Below, one piece after another: positions 1-9,773 of a stretch of DNA of 64,000 bases (position 1 is the first letter of the stretch; each line of letters begins with the position of its first letter). The DNA is from Toxonevra muliebris (lineage: Eukaryota > Arthropoda > Insecta > Diptera > Pallopteridae). The position numbers were made by a program, and so were the translations under genes. The stretch is taken from positions 78,496,400-78,560,399 of the forward strand of contig OY829328.1 of the NCBI GenBank assembly GCA_963691655.1. The letters are read 5' to 3'. The notes under the pieces were generated by a model. The model searched no databases, had not been told where the DNA came from, and was given only the letters and a program-made list of their open reading frames with translations.

Positions 1-409
1 GATACAAAAAGAGAAGATGACGCTGAGCAATTCTGCATTTATAGTTTTTCCAGGTCAGTAACTGTTTTTGATTTACAGTTTCGGGTTTGGGGCTCATTTG
101 GAAGGGCATGATTCAGCTTATAATTTCTGGATTTCGAAGTTTGTAGCACGCCAGTATTCAGCTCTCCAATTTTTAAATATGACCATAAATTCTATTTTAG
201 AATTTTCCATCCCATTTTTACTAAAACGTGGCGTGATGGGAAATTTTTTACCTCAGATTCGTGTTCAGTATCAAAAATTCATTCACAAACACTAGGAATC
301 ATTTTATTCGCAAAGCCCATGTAAGGCAGTAGTAGTAGATCAGCTCCAAAGTTTTAGGAAACAATCTTAAAATGTAATTTATTCTTTAACCCATTATTGC
401 CACAGAGTA
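1..409. other. AT-rich intergenic sequence, no gene seen
   Basis: I see no conserved protein, RNA gene or paired inverted repeat here. The short open frames have no recognisable motif. The segment around 387 resembles the TTAACCCA end of the TTAA-type MITEs found elsewhere in the window, but no matching second end was found. Confidence 0.5.
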
Positions 410-420
410 CCCCGACTCGG

Positions 421-741
421 GGACGACCTCGATAGCCTAGTGGATAGTGCACTAGACTTTCATCTGGGAGGTTCGGGTTCGATTCCCGTCTTCGTCTGGT
501 GGTTAATTTTCATTACTTTCTTATATTCACTATCAATATGAAGTGTATGAGAATTATAAGATAGTGTACAAGTACACACATTGGTTGGTAAAGGCAAAAC
601 CACCAAGCCGATAAAAAATTGCCACACCGCCGTTCGGAATCGCCGTTAAACTGTAGGTCCAACTATGTGGTATCACAATGGGCCGTTCAGGCCTAAGTGT
701 GTCTCTCGACAGCCACTCCAACCTAACCTAACCTGACCTAA
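421..741 (+). mobile_element. tRNA-derived SINE, single-headed copy
   Basis: The head carries RNA polymerase III promoter elements: an A box (TAGCCTAGTGG, 433-443) and a B box (GGTTCGATTCC, 476-486). The anticodon arm resembles tRNA-Glu (CTTTCA loop). The body runs through a segment (about 627-660) shared with other copies and ends in CCACTCCAACCTAACC repeats. It is flanked by an 11-bp near-duplication, CCCCGACTCGG (410-420) and CCCTGACTCGG (742-752), with one mismatch. The acceptor stem does not pair at the normal register, so it is not a working tRNA. The 3' 75 bp resemble the 3' end of the LINE at 3356-4537, its likely mobilising partner (inference). Confidence 0.85.
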
Positions 742-947
742 CCCTGACTCGGAAGATCTCTTTCAATGCAGTAACTGCACGAATTTTGGGAATATAAGCC
801 AACCTCATCCGGATTCCTTATCATGGCCCGAATTCCCACTGAATGAAAAATGAGCCTCTGACTATTTTTAGTATTTTTGGTAATTGTTTTGTGGTCGAGC
901 TCATCATCAGTAATGGCAAGTCAATGCCAATTTTCTTCGAATGAAAA

Positions 948-974
948 CCCCCCCTCCCCCCCCCCCCCCCCCCC
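948..974. repeat. poly(C) tract
   Basis: A run of 27 bases, all C except one T, in an otherwise AT-rich region. Such runs are prone to sequencing error, so the length may not be exact. Confidence 0.8.
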
Positions 975-1003
975 GAAAAAAAATCCAGGCTACGGCCCTG
1001 CAA

Positions 1004-1110
1004 CAGTCCATGGTATAGAGCCCTTTAAAGTCACGCAGCAGAAGTTAGTGGCAACAGTGATGATGTCTATATTTATTTCACCAGAGAATAAATTTTAGCC
1101 TGTTTTTCCT
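1004..1110 (+). pseudogene. Small mariner-type transposase fragment
   Basis: The plus-strand translation contains a QQK..A.VMMSI stretch followed by a residue run ending in ENK. It resembles the segment of the mariner relic at 43387-44390 that lies before the second catalytic aspartate. Only about 35 residues can be aligned, there are no terminal repeats, and the surrounding sequence to 1300 is not recognisable. It is a degraded fragment at best. Confidence 0.35.
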
Positions 1111-1392
1111 CTGAAAACTGAACGGACTTCAACCACTTCTATGAAATTTTTTACAGTTCCAAACGAAGGTGAGGTTCTGTCTAATTCCATGATGTCTTTT
1201 TTACCTTTTATATGGAGGGATCGTTGGTCAAGAGATCGTATTTGAATTCGAGGCTGAGTTAAAGTTCTCGCATTCAGTGATTTCATGATGCCACATGACG
1301 ATGTAGAAAGAGATTAAATTTTACCTCCTGGTATACACATAAGAGTACAATAAAATTGTTTGTATATTACTCTCTGTGTTAATTATTAATTT

Positions 1393-1433
1393 GTTTGTGT
1401 GAGTGTGTATGCTATGTGTGTGTGTGTGTCATT

Positions 1434-1469
<36 letters not shown>

Positions 1470-1470
1470 A
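1393..1470. repeat. (GT)n microsatellite and flanking AT-rich DNA
   Basis: An interrupted GT dinucleotide array. The DNA from about 1300 to 2080 around it is AT-rich, with short CA and TATG repeats and no gene that I can support. Confidence 0.85.
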
Positions 1471-2081
1471 GTTTTTATATGTAGGATAAAATTTACGCTG
1501 GGAATAATGTAATTTCTGCATTTTAACACACATGCACACATACACACACACAAACACTTTCAACAAATAAAGGATACATTATAAATGCACTGTGGAAATT
1601 TATAAAAAAAAAAGTATAGCATACATATTTATATATATTTTATCGCTGCACTCTAGCATAATGTTAATTTTATTATTTTATTTTTAAGTGCAGGTAAGCA
1701 CACATATACATACACACATACATAAATTCACATTAAATTTCTCTACCATTATTAATTACGTTTTTATATTTAATTAGTTTTTTTTTTCTTTTTTGCTATT
1801 TTTTATTTTTTTCATTTCGTGTTTTTGTAACACACATTGTCCACGCCTTTATCAATATTTAATTAAGTACTTACGTTTTTAATAATTCACTTTTAGTGTA
1901 GCGTTAATTGTGTGGTTAACATTGTTGTATGTATGTATGTATGTATTTATTATATTTTTCAACTAGCTGTGAAGTCATGGGTTAATAATATTCTTATGCG
2001 TATTTTAAATTAACAAATCACTTGCGTGTTCAGCTTTGTTTAAATATTTTAATAAATTTAATTACAAATTATATGCGGATT

Positions 2082-2184
2082 TCAAGAGTGGATTGGATCA
2101 GTGCTTCGCAATCAGCTAAAATATGTTCCGATGATTCTTTTTCCTCATTGCAGAGCCGACATATTCGGCTTTCCTCAATACCTA
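2082..2184 (-). mobile_element. LINE fragment, 3' half, split by a mariner
   Basis: The minus strand encodes the C-terminal cysteine-rich region of an RNase H-bearing LINE, with residues such as CRLCNEEKESSEHILADC. It aligns with CRFCNEEDESSEHILAQC of the LINE at 34478-36528. The upstream half of the same frame continues at 4826-4890 on the far side of the mariner. Removing the mariner and one TA joins the two halves in frame. Confidence 0.75.
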
Positions 2185-3355
2185 TTGGGAGTATGAATGT
2201 ATAAACTCGTAATTGTGACTAACTTCGTAATTGATCTATCAAATAATTTTCATAATTTTACAAAACTGTTTTACTATAGCTGAAAATGTCGAATTTCGTA
2301 CCAGCAAAACAACATTTGCGGGAAGTTTTAATTTGCTTCTTCCATTTAAAGAAAAACGCAACTGAAGCACATCGTTTACTCACTGAAGCTTATCCTGACT
2401 GTGCTATAGACGTTAGAATGTGTCAGGTGTGGACAGAAAAGAAAGGGTTTTCTGCATCGTATTGTGACTGGCGACGGATTCCGCGTCGAAAGAATTCCTC
2501 ATCTTTTGAGGCTATCCACGAATCGACCCATTCTTTGAGTTCTTCGAAAGAACGGAAGTGCTGTTCAGCCAGGCCATGTATCATCGATCGGAACAAGTGG
2601 TAATCACAGAAGGAGCAATGTCTGGAGAATACGGCGGGTGGGGTAGCACTTCTCATTTCAGCGTTTCCAAATATGTTTTAACTTGCCTTCCAACATGCGG
2701 CCGAGCATTGTCGTGCTGAAGAATAACCTCGTCGTGTCTATTCTCATATTCTGGCCTCGTATCCTTTAATGCTCGGCTCAAACGCATCAATTGTAGTCAG
2801 TAGCAGTCGCCAGTGATCGTTTCATTCGGTTTCAACAGCTCATAATACACGACACCTTTCATATCCCACCAAATACACAGCATGAGCTTGGATCCATGAA
2901 TGTTCGGCTTTGCCGTTGATGTTGATGCATGTCCGGGAAGTCCCCATGATTTTTTACGCTTTGGGTTATCGTAACGTATCCACTTTTCACCGCCAGTCAC
3001 AATACGATGCAGAAAACCCTTTCTTTTCTGTCGTTCAATCAGCAGTTCACATGTGAAAAATCGTCGTTCGACATCTCTCGGCTTCAATTCGTACGGCACC
3101 CAATTTCTTTGCTTTTGAATCATTTCCAATGCTGTTAATCGTTTAGAAATGGTTGATTGATCAACTCCTTAAGATTCTGCAAGTTCTTGTTGCGTTTGAC
3201 ATGAATCTTCTTCGAGTAATGCCTTCAATTCTTCATCTTCGAAATTTTTCGGGCCGCCTGAACGTTCCCTGTCTTCAACATCAAAATCACCACTTTTGAA
3301 ACGGGCATACCACACCTGACACATTCTAACGTCTATAGTCTATAGTCAGGATAAG

Positions 3356-4537
3356 GTTAGGTTAGGTTGGAGTGGCAGCCTTTTGCTTGAAAGCACACTT
3401 AAGCACATAATTAGGCTCATTGTGATACCACAGTACGGGGCAACTCCCCCATTTACGGAGTGGAGAACCATGAGGATTCCATAATGAATCTGGCTATGTC
3501 CTTAATATTTATGGATGATAGCCCGGACAGACTAGTGAAGAAAGGTGAACCCAGGAGTTTTAGTCTCCTCCTGGCCAGGGATGGGCATTCGCACATGAAA
3601 TGGAGGACTGTTTCTTCCTCCTCCTCAGAGCCGCAGCCCCGACAGAAGTCATTGAATGGCAGTCCAAGTCTTGCAGCATGTCTCCCCATTATGCAGTGTC
3701 CCGTGAGCACCGAAGTCGTTATGCTGATGGAGCTTCTGCTTAGGTTGAGTAGCTGTCTAGTACGTTTATTGTCCATAGTGGTCCATGTTAGCCTGGTAAT
3801 ACCACAGGTATGCTCCGCTACCCAGGATCTTTTTGCTTCCTCAAGGTAGTTTTGCTTAATGGCTAATTTAATAGACGTAAGAGGGACACCAATGGTGCAG
3901 GGAGGTGATATATCTGTAAGTTGCGAGCCCTGTTTTGCTAACTCGTCGGCATTGCAGTTACCTGAAATATTCATATGTCCAGGCATCCAATATAGGTGGA
4001 CCTGAGAGTGACTCGACAAAATGTTGAGTGAAGATCGGCAGTCGAGAACAAGCTTTGATGTAGTGAAAACACCGGCAAGGGACTTGATTGCTGCTTGGCT
4101 GTCCGTGTAGATGCGGATATTCGTATCGAATGAATCGTTGCGAATAAGCCACTTGGACGCTTGATAGATAGCCATTACTTCCGCCTGAAAGACGCTGCAA
4201 TGGTCAGGAAGTCGGAAAGAGAGTCTGAGATCTAGCTTACTAGAGAAGATGCCACAGCCGACTCTTTCCTCCGATTTGGATCCATCTGTATAGATGTCAA
4301 TTGAATTGTCAGTGACCACCTCGTCATTAACCCATTCCTCTCTACTGGGGATATGGGTGAAGAACGTGTGGTTTAAATTAGGGCTAGAGCAAATGTAGTC
4401 TACGTTAGTTGGTACGGACGTATCGTGGATTAAAATCTTGGCATGGCCCAGGTTTGACCGGGTCCAGCGAGTTAGGGCACTGAGTCTGACAGCAGAGCAC
4501 TTAGCTTGTTGCTTGACCAGAAGTGAGGTTGGCAAAT
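3356..4537 (-). mobile_element. 5'-truncated LINE with RNase H domain, inserted in the mariner
   Basis: A 12-bp target duplication, AGTCAGGATAAG, flanks it (3344-3355 and 4538-4549). The minus strand encodes an uninterrupted C-terminal ORF2 portion. RNase H motifs are YTDGS, FQAEVMAI, YTDSQAA and ADELA, followed by an LTGHC motif and a CRGC...HFMCEC zinc-binding segment. The 3' end (low coordinates) reads GGCTGCCACTCCAACCTAACC on the minus strand and has no poly(A). It probably belongs to an RNase H-bearing I/LOA/R1-like lineage, but the clade cannot be set without a tree. The reverse transcriptase domain is missing through 5' truncation. Confidence 0.88.
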
Positions 4538-4652
4538 AGTCAGGATAAGCTTCAGTGTGAAAACGATGTGCTTCAGTTGCGTTTTTCTTTAAATGGAAGA
4601 AACAAATTAAAACTTCCCGTAAATGTTGTTTTGTTGGCACGAAATTCGACAT
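3453..4652 (-). pseudogene. Chimeric 399-codon ORF: mariner N-terminus fused to LINE RNase H
   Basis: This is one uninterrupted frame. Its first 34 or so residues are the mariner transposase start (MSNFVPTKQHLREV). From about residue 38 onward it is the LINE C-terminus with RNase H and the terminal zinc-binding segment. The fusion arises because the LINE inserted in frame at the mariner sequence EAYPDY. It should not be read as a single native gene. The open frame only shows that the LINE insertion is recent relative to mutation. Confidence 0.8.
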
Positions 4653-4825
4653 TTTCAGCTGCAGTAAAACACTTTTGTAAAATTATGAAAATTATTTGAC
4701 AGATCAATTGTTATAGTATTTTTGGCGCTCTTTGAGATAGAATGGCTGTCACTGTCAAAAAAAATGGCGCGTATGATAGATATGAAGTTAGTCACAATTA
4801 CGAGTTTATACATTCATACTCCCAA

Positions 4826-4890
4826 TAGAATACCCAGACTTTTGGCATGTCTTCTAATGGGACAATGTCACACGTCACTATAATAATAAA
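4826..4890 (-). mobile_element. LINE fragment, 5' half of the mariner target
   Basis: The minus-strand frame gives HCPIRRHAKSLGI, matching the T-G-H-C motif region of RNase H-bearing LINEs. It is the upstream half of the fragment at 2082-2184. The upstream boundary (about 4890) is uncertain. Confidence 0.65.
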
Positions 4891-4899
4891 ATTTCTGTT

Positions 4900-5458
4900 T
4901 AATTTAATCGAGATAGAAATAGAATTTAAGTACGTTTAATTTCACACACAAGATTTTTTGGAAAATTATTTTTATAGTCCATTTTCGTGTACTGAAATTG
5001 AAAATATTCAATTCTTTTCTAATCTCAAAATCTTTTCACACATTAAAAGTATTATTTGTTGTGAATATTTGTTTTGGTGTATCTTCCTAGTGCTTTTTCA
5101 ACAGAAAAACCTGTCAGCGCCAAATCAAAGTATCAAGTGAAATCGATTTTTTATTTCATAATCTTAGAAAAAAAAATTGTTATCCTTTTTTTTTTTTATA
5201 GCATTACCACACGTTATAAATAAAAGGAAAAAAAAATAAATTCTTTTTTATCTATAATAACAATAATAAAAAATACCTACAATTTCCAAATTGCCAACAA
5301 GCACTCAGCTTCAGCTTTCCCCCCCCCCCCTCCCCCCCCCCAAACCTTCAAGTGTATTCCCCTGATGAAAATATATCAAGTGTGTGGATGAGTGTGTGTT
5401 AAATTAAGATTTGTTGAAATTCGCAATCTATAAAGAAAATAATACCCAATAAACAATA
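4900..5458. other. AT-rich spacer with a poly(C) tract
   Basis: No gene is recognisable. An interrupted poly(C) run lies at 5319-5341. The open frame at 4958-5140 has no motif. Confidence 0.5.
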
Positions 5459-5858
5459 GCTGTGTTTTATTCGCCAGTCAGTTTAACATGTGCGAGTAAA
5501 ATGACGAAGTTGTTAAGTCTCTTTTCCGTTATAATGTTGTTCACAATGAAACTGCTCAGCAGCTAGAGCTGAAACATTTTAATGGGTTTCAGTTATTGCG
5601 GTCAATCGCAGGCATTGTTTTTAGTTTTTACTCTTTATAAGAATTTTCTAAATTTCAAATATTTTCCTTTTCTGTTTTTTGCCAAACTTTCATGCTTCTT
5701 GTTTCGCTATTAGCAGTTCACAATAGAATTTAATGTAGTTAAGTATACATAACATGCATAATTATACGTGTTATTTCTGCCGCTTTGTTGTTGTTTTCCC
5801 ATACAATTATAGCTGCTAGTTATACATAACTAGAAGCAAGTGGCGAATAAAACACAGC
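5459..5858. mobile_element. MITE of 400 bp with TA target duplication
   Basis: Perfect 18-bp terminal inverted repeats, GCTGTGTTTTATTCGCCA at 5459-5476 and its complement at 5841-5858, are each flanked by TA. No coding capacity is seen inside. The TA duplication suggests a Tc1/mariner-superfamily MITE, but no autonomous partner is present in the window. Confidence 0.75.
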
Positions 5859-5860
5859 TA

Positions 5861-6416
5861 ATATCACATACTCATATATTAATTCAAAGTATTGTATAGT
5901 GAGTGGAGATGCTGCAGTTGAGTTTCGTTTTTGGTGTTTCTTTGTTGATAGTTTTTAAGATATCACAAAACTCTGATAAAAGTTTGAGTGTATGTATGTT
6001 GAATGTATACGAGTAGAATGGTTTTCTTATCCCTAACCGTGCTTTTTATTTTAACCACAGTTGCGTAAAAAACTTTCACCATTTTTTGGTTGTGAGACAT
6101 ACACACAAGTACATAGAATAGAGTTCGCCATGAAATAAAATACCGACAAAATAATGTGATGTAATAAAGTAGCAATTCACTGAAATAAAAAGCAACAAGG
6201 ACATATACTTAGGTATAATAAAAACATACATATATCTATGTATGTATATACTTAAAATAATATATAAAATTCGCACATGTTAGAACTGCCAAAAAAAAAG
6301 ACAACAAAAAAGCATTCGAGATAAGAACCAAAATAAAATTGAAGACAATAAAAAGATGCACAGGAAATGGTTTAGAAGGAGTTAGCAGATAAGTATAAAA
6401 ATCTAGGTACCTATGA
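5861..6416. other. AT-rich spacer
   Basis: I see no gene or paired terminal repeats. The two overlapping minus-strand frames (5963-6276) are hydrophobic by composition and have no conserved motif. Confidence 0.45.
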
Positions 6417-6732
6417 ATTTTTATTAGGGTGGTTCAAAAAAAAAAATAGATAAAAAAGCCAAAAGTTTTCTTCCGACAGTATATTCGAAATGTCAAAAAA
6501 AATTCCTTAGCTAAATTTTTTGTCATTTTAAGGTAGGCTAGAGATCGATCCAATCTTTTTTTGCACTTTTACTATAAAGCGCAGTTCACGCCAAATTGGC
6601 ACGCTTTGTTATGGTCACCACGTCGCCCCTAGTCATAACAACAACAAATTTTTTAGCGGGGATTTGTTTACAATACCGTTAGTTAATAAATTTTTCATAT
6701 TAATTGATCGCAAGTTGGTGATTGTGTGCACA

Positions 6733-7856
6733 ATGGAAGCTGCAAATAGAAAATTGATTGTGAACAAATTTATTAAAAATCCGTCGTGGTCTGGTTCAAA
6801 GATTGCGAAAGTGTTAAATATCTCCAAAATAACGGTATGCAGAGTTATAAAACGATATAAAGAAACTCTTAGTGTGGAAAGAGCTAAAAAAGTTGTGAAC
6901 AAAACGGGAACCACAACCTAAAATTAAAGGCAAAGATCTTGAGGTCCATCAAAGCAATCCCGGACTATCGGATAGCGATCGTGCCAAAAAATTCAATACC
7001 AGCAAAAGTACTGCTAGACGAATACGCATAAAAGCTGGGCTAAAGTGCTATCGTGCTATAAAATATCCAAATAGAACAGACAAACAGAATTTGCTGCCCA
7101 AAAAACGTGCTCGTCTTCTTTATAATAATGTGTTGACCAAATTCAATGGATGCCTTATTGTGGATGACGAATCATACGTAAAATTTGATCTTAAACAGCT
7201 TCCAGGTCAAAAATTTTATATGGCAACGAATCGTGGTAATGCACCCTCAAAATTCAACCACATACAAATGGATAAATTTGCAAAGAAAGCAATGGTGTGG
7301 CAGGCTATTTGCAGCTGTGGTCTCAAGCCCAGGGCATTTGTGACATCCTCTTCTATGACGTCTGATATTTACATCAAAGAGTGCCTGTCGAAACGATTAT
7401 TGCCATTTGTTCGTCACCACCATTCGCCAGTGAAGTTTTGGCCTGATTTAGCCAGTTGCCACCGCCGTTCGGAATCGGCGTTAAACTGTAGGTCCAACTA
7501 TGTGGTATCACAATGGGCCGTTCAGGCCTAAGTGTGTCTCTCGACAGCCACTCCAACCTAACCTAGCCAGTTGCCACTACTCTATGAAAACCATGGATTG
7601 GTATCAGGCAAATAAAGTAGATGTAGTGCCCAAATATATGAATCCACCCAATTGCCCCCAGCTTCGACCGATCGAAAAATACTGGGCTATTACAAAATAT
7701 AAGTTGAAGAAAGATGCAGGTATTGTCAGAAATTTGAATTCAATGTTACTAAAATGTAACCAAATAGCCGCAAAAGTATCCAGAGCGGATGTTCAAAGGT
7801 CGATGGGGTCCATTAAAAGGAATACCCGGAACTTTTTGCACAACAAAGAAATTTAA
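6733..7856 (+). pseudogene. DD37E transposase, broken
   Basis: It would encode a DNA-cutting transposase. An N-terminal helix-turn-helix (WSGSKIAKVLNISKITVCRVI) opens the first frame, which stops near 6921. Frame changes follow before a catalytic portion with VDDESYV (first D), FWPDLASCH (second D) and RPIEKYW (E). Once the SINE tail and its duplication are discounted, 37 residues separate the second D and the E. That spacing is the signature of the DD37E group known from mosquitoes and other insects. The frameshift near 6915 and the SINE insertion inside WPDLASCHYS make it non-functional. Confidence 0.85.
7463..7563 (+). mobile_element. SINE 3'-tail insertion with 14-bp target duplication
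   Basis: Sequence identical in type to the 3' part of the SINE at 421-741, ending CCACTCCAACCTAACC. It is bracketed by TAGCCAGTTGCCAC at 7449-7462 and 7564-7577. Only the last 101 bp of the SINE were inserted, a 5' truncation typical of target-primed reverse transcription. The tRNA-like promoter is absent, so this copy cannot be transcribed from its own promoter. Confidence 0.92.
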
Positions 7857-8153
7857 ATCTTTTAATATTATAGTATTAAAACACAATATTAAACTTATCA
7901 TTTAATGCATTATTTGTTATTATGAGTGTTTTGGTTAAAAAGATACACCAACTTTACTGCGTGCCAATTTTGAGTGAACGGCGCTTTAGCTTCCTCCAAT
8001 TTTTTTCCTTTTCCTTTTTCATTAAGTATCCACAATAAAATTTAATATTTTTTTCCATTTTTTAACTCAACACTTTTCACAATTTCTCAGGAAATGAAGC
8101 AAAACTACTCGAAACTAGTTGCATAGTAGTAGTTGCATGAACGTGTTTCTTAA

Positions 8154-8564
8154 CCTTCTAGTTCCCAAATTTTTCATTGATTTAAAAAAAAAAATTGGGT
8201 TTGATAAATTTTGATGTAAGAAGCATTAATCTGATTTCAAAACCCCAAAAAATTTTGTATTTGTTGTTGAATAAACTTTTTATCAATTTGTTTTAAGTAA
8301 TTTAATATTTAGTATAACAAATTTAATTAGCTACTCAGTTAGTTTTTTTTATCAGGCTAGTAGGACGGGAAGTATTTTTTTTTTTTTACTTTTATCTCAA
8401 ATTCAATCAAAATAATTGATTTTTCTGTTTTTCGCAAACGTCTGTAATTTAAAAGCTAAGAGAATTTCATAAGCGATATGATAAAATGTATCAACAAAAA
8501 ACTATTAAGGGGGTAATTAAACCCATTTTGAAGAAAGCTGGAAACACGCATGGGAACTAGAGGA
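8154..8564. mobile_element. TTAA-flanked MITE of about 410 bp
   Basis: The inverted ends are CCTTCTAGTTCCCA at 8154 and the complement of TCCTCTAGTTCCCA at 8551-8564. They are flanked by TTAA at 8150-8153 and 8565-8568. A TTAA duplication with C-rich ends is the pattern of piggyBac-type elements. No protein is encoded. Confidence 0.6.
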
Positions 8565-8931
8565 TTAAAGAAAAAGGAAAAAAAAAAATTTCCAAATCTT
8601 ATTTCTCAATATATTGGGTGCTTAATTTTTTGGTTATTCTCTATCGGAAAACGATATTTTAAAACTAATATCGCAATTGTGTTTCTCGCGGAAAAAAATG
8701 CATCGAAAATGATTTCGAATCTAAAATTTGTGTTCTAGTTTATGCCTTTCCGAGTTGTCAAATAAAGGAAGCTGTAGGGAAAATGCAAATGAAGTTTTGG
8801 CAGTCTCTAAACCTGCATTAAAATGGCTAAAAATTTAAGCAAGAAATTTTTTTTGTTGGCATTTTGTAGTTACTACCATAGGAAGAAGAACGGAGTATTT
8901 TTTTTTTCTTTTTAACCACCCTAATGTTTAT

Positions 8932-9102
8932 ATATGTTTTATCACAATAAAAACATTTTGCACGGCTTAACAGCTTAGCGCTATACCATGCGTAGTACAC
9001 AGGTGCACAGTGGGAACAATTGTTAAAACACTTGAAAATTAATTTAATTGAGTATCAAATTCATGGGCTCGTTCATGTGGAAGCAAATATGCATTCCATT
9101 TC
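8932..9102. other. Spacer between two hAT-type elements
   Basis: No feature is recognised in this short stretch. Confidence 0.4.
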
Positions 9103-9110
9103 ATTTGAAG

Positions 9111-9703
9111 TAGAGATGAACGTGTGAGTACTTTTTGACTCATGCTCACGGCTTTGAAAATACTGCTCACGCATGTTCACGCACGTTGGAATTTTTGGGA
9201 ATAAAAAATTCACTCATATTCAAGCACGTTGAAATTTTTCCAAACAATTTCAAGCACGTTGAAATTTGTCCAAACAATTTCACGCACGTTGAAGTTTTTC
9301 CAAACAATTTCACGCACGTTGAAGTTTTTCCAAACAATTTCATGCACGTTGAAATTTTTCCAAACAATTTCACGCACGTTGAAATTTGTCCAAACAATTT
9401 CACGCACGTTGCAATTTTCCCAAACAATTTCACGCACATTGAAATTTTTCCAAACAGTTTCACGCACGTTGAAATTTTTCCAAACAATTTCAAGCAAAAT
9501 TAAGGATTTAAGAAATTGTGAATTATAACGACGTCATGGTCAAAAGTAACTTATATTCACGCCGAAATTATGTCACGCTCACGCATGTTCATGCAGGAAT
9601 TATGGAAATAAAATCACGCTCACGCATGCTCACGTGGAAATTATGTCATGTGCGTGCGTGTTCACGCGTGTCACGTAAAATTCATGTCATGCGCCCATCG
9701 CTA
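9111..9703. mobile_element. hAT-type MITE of 593 bp containing a minisatellite
   Basis: A perfect 8-bp target duplication, ATTTGAAG, lies at 9103-9110 and 9704-9711. The ends TAGAGATG (9111) and CATCGCTA (9696-9703) are inverted with one mismatch and fit hAT-superfamily ends. The subterminal regions repeat CACGCATGTTCACGC-like motifs, which could be transposase-binding sites (inference). The centre is a 30-bp tandem array. No transposase is encoded. Confidence 0.8.
9226..9495. repeat. 30-bp minisatellite, about nine units
   Basis: The unit is CAAACAATTT, CACGCACGTT, GAAATTTTTC in succession, with one or a few substitutions per copy. Because 30 is a multiple of three and the unit lacks stops in several frames, long repetitive open frames appear on both strands. 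These frames are a by-product of the repeat. Confidence 0.92.
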
Positions 9704-9773
9704 ATTTGAAGCATATTTTCAAAATAAGAAAAACAGAAATGATAAAGCAAAACCCAGTCTGGATTTAAAAGCT

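Larger units (their letters stand above)
2185..4825 (-). mobile_element. Mariner (DD34D type), rearranged, interrupted by a LINE
   Basis: It is flanked by a TA duplication (2183-2184 and 4826-4827). The ends carry a perfect inverted repeat of about 42 bp beginning TTGGGAGTATGAATG. The minus-strand body encodes a mariner transposase: N-terminus at 4652-4550, then 3343-2474 after the inserted LINE, including HDNARPH and the region of the third aspartate. The first catalytic site reads TGGEKW where TGDEKW is expected, and there are stops and a frameshift, so it is dead. Instead of a normal 3' end, the low-coordinate end (2185-2473) is a second 5' end in plus orientation. That end encodes the same start (MSNFVPAKQHLREV), has an internal deletion, and joins the inverted C-terminus at about 2474. 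Confidence 0.85.
6577..7986 (+). mobile_element. DD37E Tc1/mariner-superfamily element, copy 1
   Basis: It is flanked by TA (6575-6576 and 7987-7988). Imperfect inverted ends of about 30 bp begin AAGCGC and end near GGCACGC (right end on the complement). It carries a broken transposase (6733-7856) and a 101-bp SINE-tail insertion (7463-7563). The second copy, at 15001-16312, is divergent in both ends and protein. Confidence 0.85.
6425..8923. mobile_element. hAT-type non-autonomous element, host of nested insertions
   Basis: Terminal inverted repeats TAGGGTGGTT (6425-6434) and AACCACCCTA (8914-8923) are flanked by an 8-bp near-duplication: ATTTTTAT (6417-6424) and ATGTTTAT (8924-8931), with one mismatch. 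Eight-base duplications and TAG ends fit the hAT superfamily. No hAT transposase is encoded. It contains a DD37E transposon (6577-7986) and a TTAA-type MITE (8154-8564). The remaining parts, including 8570-8910, are AT-rich and non-coding. Confidence 0.65.

Noticed and set aside
421..500. Functional tRNA-Glu gene
   Set aside because: A and B boxes and an anticodon-like arm are present, but the acceptor stem does not pair at the normal register and the sequence continues into a SINE body with a target duplication.
9226..9495. CRISPR-like array or a repetitive protein gene
   Set aside because: The 30-bp units are directly adjacent with no unique spacers, and the open frames exist on both strands because the unit length is a multiple of three. 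It is a minisatellite inside a MITE.
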